Below are positions 58,314 to 60,902 of a stretch of DNA of 60,902 nucleotides, in pieces (the stretch's first letter is position 1; every line of letters begins with the position of its first letter). The notes below the pieces were generated by a model. The model searched no databases and was not told the DNA's origin. It worked only from the letters and a program-made list of their open reading frames with translations. The position numbers were made by a program, and so were the translations under genes. The stretch comes from an uncultured Clostridium sp. (lineage in GTDB: Bacteria > Bacillota > Clostridia > TANB77 > CAG-508): contig CAMJYG010000004.1 of NCBI GenBank assembly GCA_946409935.1, forward strand, positions 1 to 60,902, read 5' to 3'.

Positions 58314-58721
58314 TTATCTCTCCAATTTCTTATAAAAGATTATCTCTAAAGGTTCTCCTGGTAATGTTAAAGCACCACTATCAATATAATTATGCTTTCT
58401 ATAAAAGAATTGAGCTTGTTCGTTTGATTGTGTAGATGTTAAAACTGCTTCAAATCCTTTCTTTTTCATTTCATCTTCCCAATACTCAATTAACTTACTA
58501 CCATTACCTTTTCCTCTTTCATCATCTAAAAAATATAACATATTCATAAATGGTGTATTGTCCCAAAATAAGTTATATCTTAACCAACCTATAAATTTAT
58601 CATTTTCATACATAACAAGTATTCTATTTAAATTAATCGCATTTTCTAATTCATCTTTTGATATATGCTTATCATATTTATTTAATATATCTAAATCATT
58701 TATATTTGCATATCTAATCAT
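58314..58721 (-). CDS. GNAT acetyltransferase
   Basis: 135 aa. FIGWLRYNLFWDNTPFMNML then LDDERGKGNGSKLIEYWE (acetyl-CoA loop), STQSNEQAQFFYRKHNYI. Complete, with GAGGG start. A hairpin AGTACCTAAA/TTTAGGTACT lies at 58845-58865. Confidence 0.9.
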   Translation of the reverse strand: MIRYANINDLDILNKYDKHISKDELENAINLNRILVMYENDKFIGWLRYNLFWDNTPFMNMLYFLDDERGKGNGSKLIEYWEDEMKKKGFEAVLTSTQSNEQAQFFYRKHNYIDSGALTLPGEPLEIIFYKKLER

Positions 58722-59018
58722 AATCTATCCCTCAATAATAAAAAATTACAACATTGTTGAGTTTATTATACCATACATTTTTTTATTTGCAACCTCCAAG
58801 CCATTGTTTCCACTGATCTGAAGCAACCTTGTGTATAAAAATAAAGTACCTAAAATTTAGGTACTCTACATAGGATTCTCTTTAACTCTTCCATTATATT
58901 TTTTATAAATTCATATGTTCATTAACATACAACCATATAATATAGTGTGCTGAGTGTAAATATATAATACTTGTATCTCACTCAGCTCTTAATCTAAAAT
59001 CAATTTTTTAAAATCATT

Positions 59019-59205
59019 TTACATGTTTCCGTACTCCATATCTAAAACCACCTTAACATGAATTTCAGAATTTTGTACTTTTTCTAGTCCAAATCGACCT
59101 CTTTTATGAAACATTATTGAATCTTGAAAGCTAGTAAATTCAACTATTACAGGTTGTCTTTTAACTTTAGCACCGAGCAACACTCCACGTGCCGTGTCTG
59201 TTTGT
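59019..59205 (-). pseudogene. Recombinase C-terminal remnant
   Basis: An open frame TDTARGVLLGAKVKRQ then VIVEFTSFQDSIMFHK ends LDMEYGNM. It resembles the C-terminal tail of large serine recombinases like the one at 60397. No start. The rest of 58722-59246 is otherwise empty. Confidence 0.45.
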
Positions 59206-59246
59206 AAAAAACACCTTGGTTAGACTTGTGTGCTGATAAAAGACAT

Positions 59247-59945
59247 CTAGTTATATAACTTATCATAAATAAAAGTAGCTAATTCAATAAATAATTCTTT
59301 ATTGTCTATTAAATACTGAATATCCTCTAAAAACTTTTTATATTTTAAATCTTCAACATAGCTTTTATTAATCGCATATCCATTTTTTCCAAATTTTTTT
59401 ATAGCAAATTTATATGATCTTTCAATAGATTCATTTTTATCAATTTCTGGATTCTTCTTTTTTCCATACGAAATTGAAGCAATCAAATATTGTTTCACCT
59501 CGACTTTTCTATCTGCAGAAGATAATATTTTTCCATATATATTTCTAGGTATATATTCTAATGAAGCTCTATGATCTTCAATTGTTTCTCTTATTGTTTT
59601 CATTTCCATGATGCTAAAAAATCCATTTAGATATTCATCCTCATAAGCTCTTTCTGCCGATAAAACTTCATGTCTATCTCTATCAATATGACATGCAACA
59701 TCATGAAAACATACGCAAGTGTATAAGATATCATAATTTATTTCATATCCATCAGCAAGTTCAAAAGCTCGTTTTAGAACATATTTAACATGTTCTGAAT
59801 TATGTCCTCCATCGTTTAGCTCATATTCCGGTAAAATCTTTCTTTCAATATATTGTTTTAATTCATTATTCACTTTGTTAATTTTTCTATTGATTTTTAT
59901 TTCGTCAAAATTCAAGTCATCTAAAAATCTATTAATTTCTTTCAT
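59247..59945 (-). CDS. HD-domain phosphohydrolase
   Basis: 232 aa. The metal-binding His-Asp pattern is H in NSEHVKYVL, HD in VCFHDVACH and D in SSADRKVEV. It hydrolyses a phosphate ester, perhaps a nucleotide. ATG 59945 after GGAGG. It overlaps the upstream GNAT by 14 bases. Confidence 0.85.
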   Translation of the reverse strand: MKEINRFLDDLNFDEIKINRKINKVNNELKQYIERKILPEYELNDGGHNSEHVKYVLKRAFELADGYEINYDILYTCVCFHDVACHIDRDRHEVLSAERAYEDEYLNGFFSIMEMKTIRETIEDHRASLEYIPRNIYGKILSSADRKVEVKQYLIASISYGKKKNPEIDKNESIERSYKFAIKKFGKNGYAINKSYVEDLKYKKFLEDIQYLIDNKELFIELATFIYDKLYN

Positions 59946-60369
59946 TTTTGCCTCCAAAATACTTAACCAAGTAATATTTATCTAATTTAGGATTTTCTTT
60001 ATTCTTTCTAATAAATTCAACCACAAATCCACATTTTTTATAAAACTCTGGTGCCTGAAATCCATAAGTTGTTAGATTTATATTTTCAAAACCTTTTTCT
60101 TTAAAATAATCTTCGACAGTTTGCACAAGTTTACTTCCAATATGCTTATTACGATATTCATCTATTATAATCAAGTCACTAATATGAACTTCCTTATAAT
60201 ATGAATTTCCTGTTATTATTCCAACAAATTTTTCATCATCTTTAGCAATAAATGAAAAAGGTGTATAATTGCAAACAACCTTATTTTTTTCTGCAAATTT
60301 ATTAAATTCATCATCTATTATTTTGTAAAATTCTTCATCCAAATTTTCCTTATATTCTATATTTAGCAC
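59932..60369 (-). CDS. GNAT acetyltransferase
   Basis: 145 aa. FSFIAKDDEKFVGIITGNSY, HISDLIIIDEYRNKHIGSKL and FQAPEFYKKCGFVVEF. Start GTG 60369 with GGAG 13 nt upstream. Translationally coupled to the HD gene. Confidence 0.9.
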   Translation of the reverse strand: MLNIEYKENLDEEFYKIIDDEFNKFAEKNKVVCNYTPFSFIAKDDEKFVGIITGNSYYKEVHISDLIIIDEYRNKHIGSKLVQTVEDYFKEKGFENINLTTYGFQAPEFYKKCGFVVEFIRKNKENPKLDKYYLVKYFGGKNERN

Positions 60370-60396
60370 TTCTACTTCATCTCCTTTTACTATTTC

Positions 60397-60813
60397 TTAT
60401 TTTATATCACATTCCACTCGAATTCTCAAGCCATTTCGAAGTACTTTATTAAGTTTTCCACTTTCATCTCTTTCATAAGAAAAATATTTTCTTGTATTTA
60501 TAAACTCGACCAGTACATTATTGCTGTTTAAATCAATTTTATTATTTTGTATAATAACTTCATCAGGTACATCTTTTGGAACGCTTAAATCAAATTCTCG
60601 CTTTAATATAAACCTAATTAAATATGGATCAATTACCCTATTTTCATCGTATCCTCCAACAATAACATAATCTACAATAGCATTAAATATTTCTTGGTCA
60701 AAACCTTCCATTATATCTTTAGAAGCTAATAATTCTTTTACTTTCCTTAAGCCATCTGAAATAGATTTCTTATCTTCTGCTAATAACTTTAATTGTTCTA
60801 TTTTATTTTCCAA
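60397..60813 (-). CDS. Serine recombinase C-terminal part (remnant, window edge)
   Basis: The frame stays open upstream to a TGA near 60881, without a catalytic domain. The coiled-coil (NKIEQLKLLAEDKK) and the recombinase tail FNAIVDYVIVGGYDENRVID then LVEFINTRKYFSYERDESG belong to large serine recombinases (Tn4451-type). Compare GFDQEIFNAIVDYVIVGGYD with FDKDAFEILIKQVIVGGYDE at 48.9 kb. Probably a remnant. Confidence 0.7.
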   Translation of the reverse strand: MENKIEQLKLLAEDKKSISDGLRKVKELLASKDIMEGFDQEIFNAIVDYVIVGGYDENRVIDPYLIRFILKREFDLSVPKDVPDEVIIQNNKIDLNSNNVLVEFINTRKYFSYERDESGKLNKVLRNGLRIRVECDIK

Positions 60814-60902
60814 TATTTCAAGTTTTCGATTATATTTTTGTATTTTTTCATTATAAATTCCATTCCTTTCTCGCTTCGCTCAAAGGCACACATAGGTATG
60901 AA

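Noticed and set aside
59216-59230. Third copy of the attachment repeat
   Set aside because: Only CTTGGTTAGA is shared with the 34.8 and 44.8 kb copies, which is too short to support.

Overview
The window is AT-rich, with AAAGGA/GGAGG ribosome sites and standard sigma-A genes. Gene content (dnaG-rpoD, ClpE, EF-P, sortase plus thioester adhesin, ECF sigma with a DUF4179 anti-sigma) points to a low-GC Clostridia-type Firmicute, probably an uncultured host-associated lineage. Genus and species cannot be fixed from the sequence.

The main observation is a recoding system. Seven recognisable genes (M23 peptidase, RdgB, an FAD oxidoreductase, cysteine desulfurase, patatin lipase, a GNAT, and a GNAT-kinase fusion) are each split by a +1 frame change. 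In all seven the change falls at an in-frame CGG codon. If CGGN is read as one four-base glycine codon, the second half of the protein follows in frame and a glycine lands where the family has one. I checked the other CGG trinucleotides in recognisable genes and found none in frame, so CGG is never used as ordinary arginine here. The window also holds a tRNA-Gly(UCC) gene (7589-7662, minus strand) whose anticodon loop is C-U-U-C-C-G-A. Its U34-C35-C36-G37 is complementary to CGGN. The codon pattern and the tRNA together suggest a natural quadruplet (CGGN = Gly) code.

Layout. 1-5.9 kb: tRNA-Trp tail, M23 peptidase, zinc-ribbon protein, EF-P, RdgB and an ABC exporter. 6-7.8 kb: small membrane peptide, ArgS-tail and recombinase debris, and the unusual tRNA-Gly. 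7.9-18.5 kb: HtrA, ClpE, PgsA, FAD protein, cysteine desulfurase, patatin. 18.9-25.5 kb: surface module (WG-repeat protein, thioester/Cna-B adhesin, sortase) and a two-component system. 25.7-28.8 kb: rpoD and dnaG. 29-34.5 kb: decayed cassettes, CYTH protein, ECF sigma/anti-sigma pair and IS200 debris. 34.8-44.8 kb: putative integrative element with Xis and tyrosine integrase at one end, flanked by 26-bp near-identical direct repeats and carrying GNATs, a phosphorylase and kinases. 45-60.9 kb: second accessory region with Bro-N protein, nucleotide-sanitation enzymes, a broken serine recombinase with ParB-like partner, Fic protein beside a 40-bp tandem hairpin array, and more single-gene cassettes (RibD, AraC-GyrI, radical SAM, VOC, GrpB, NUDIX, HIT, GNATs, HD).

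The first 25 kb is dotted with palindromic MITE-like repeats of at least three families that sit at gene ends and sometimes supply stop codons. They are absent from the accessory half.
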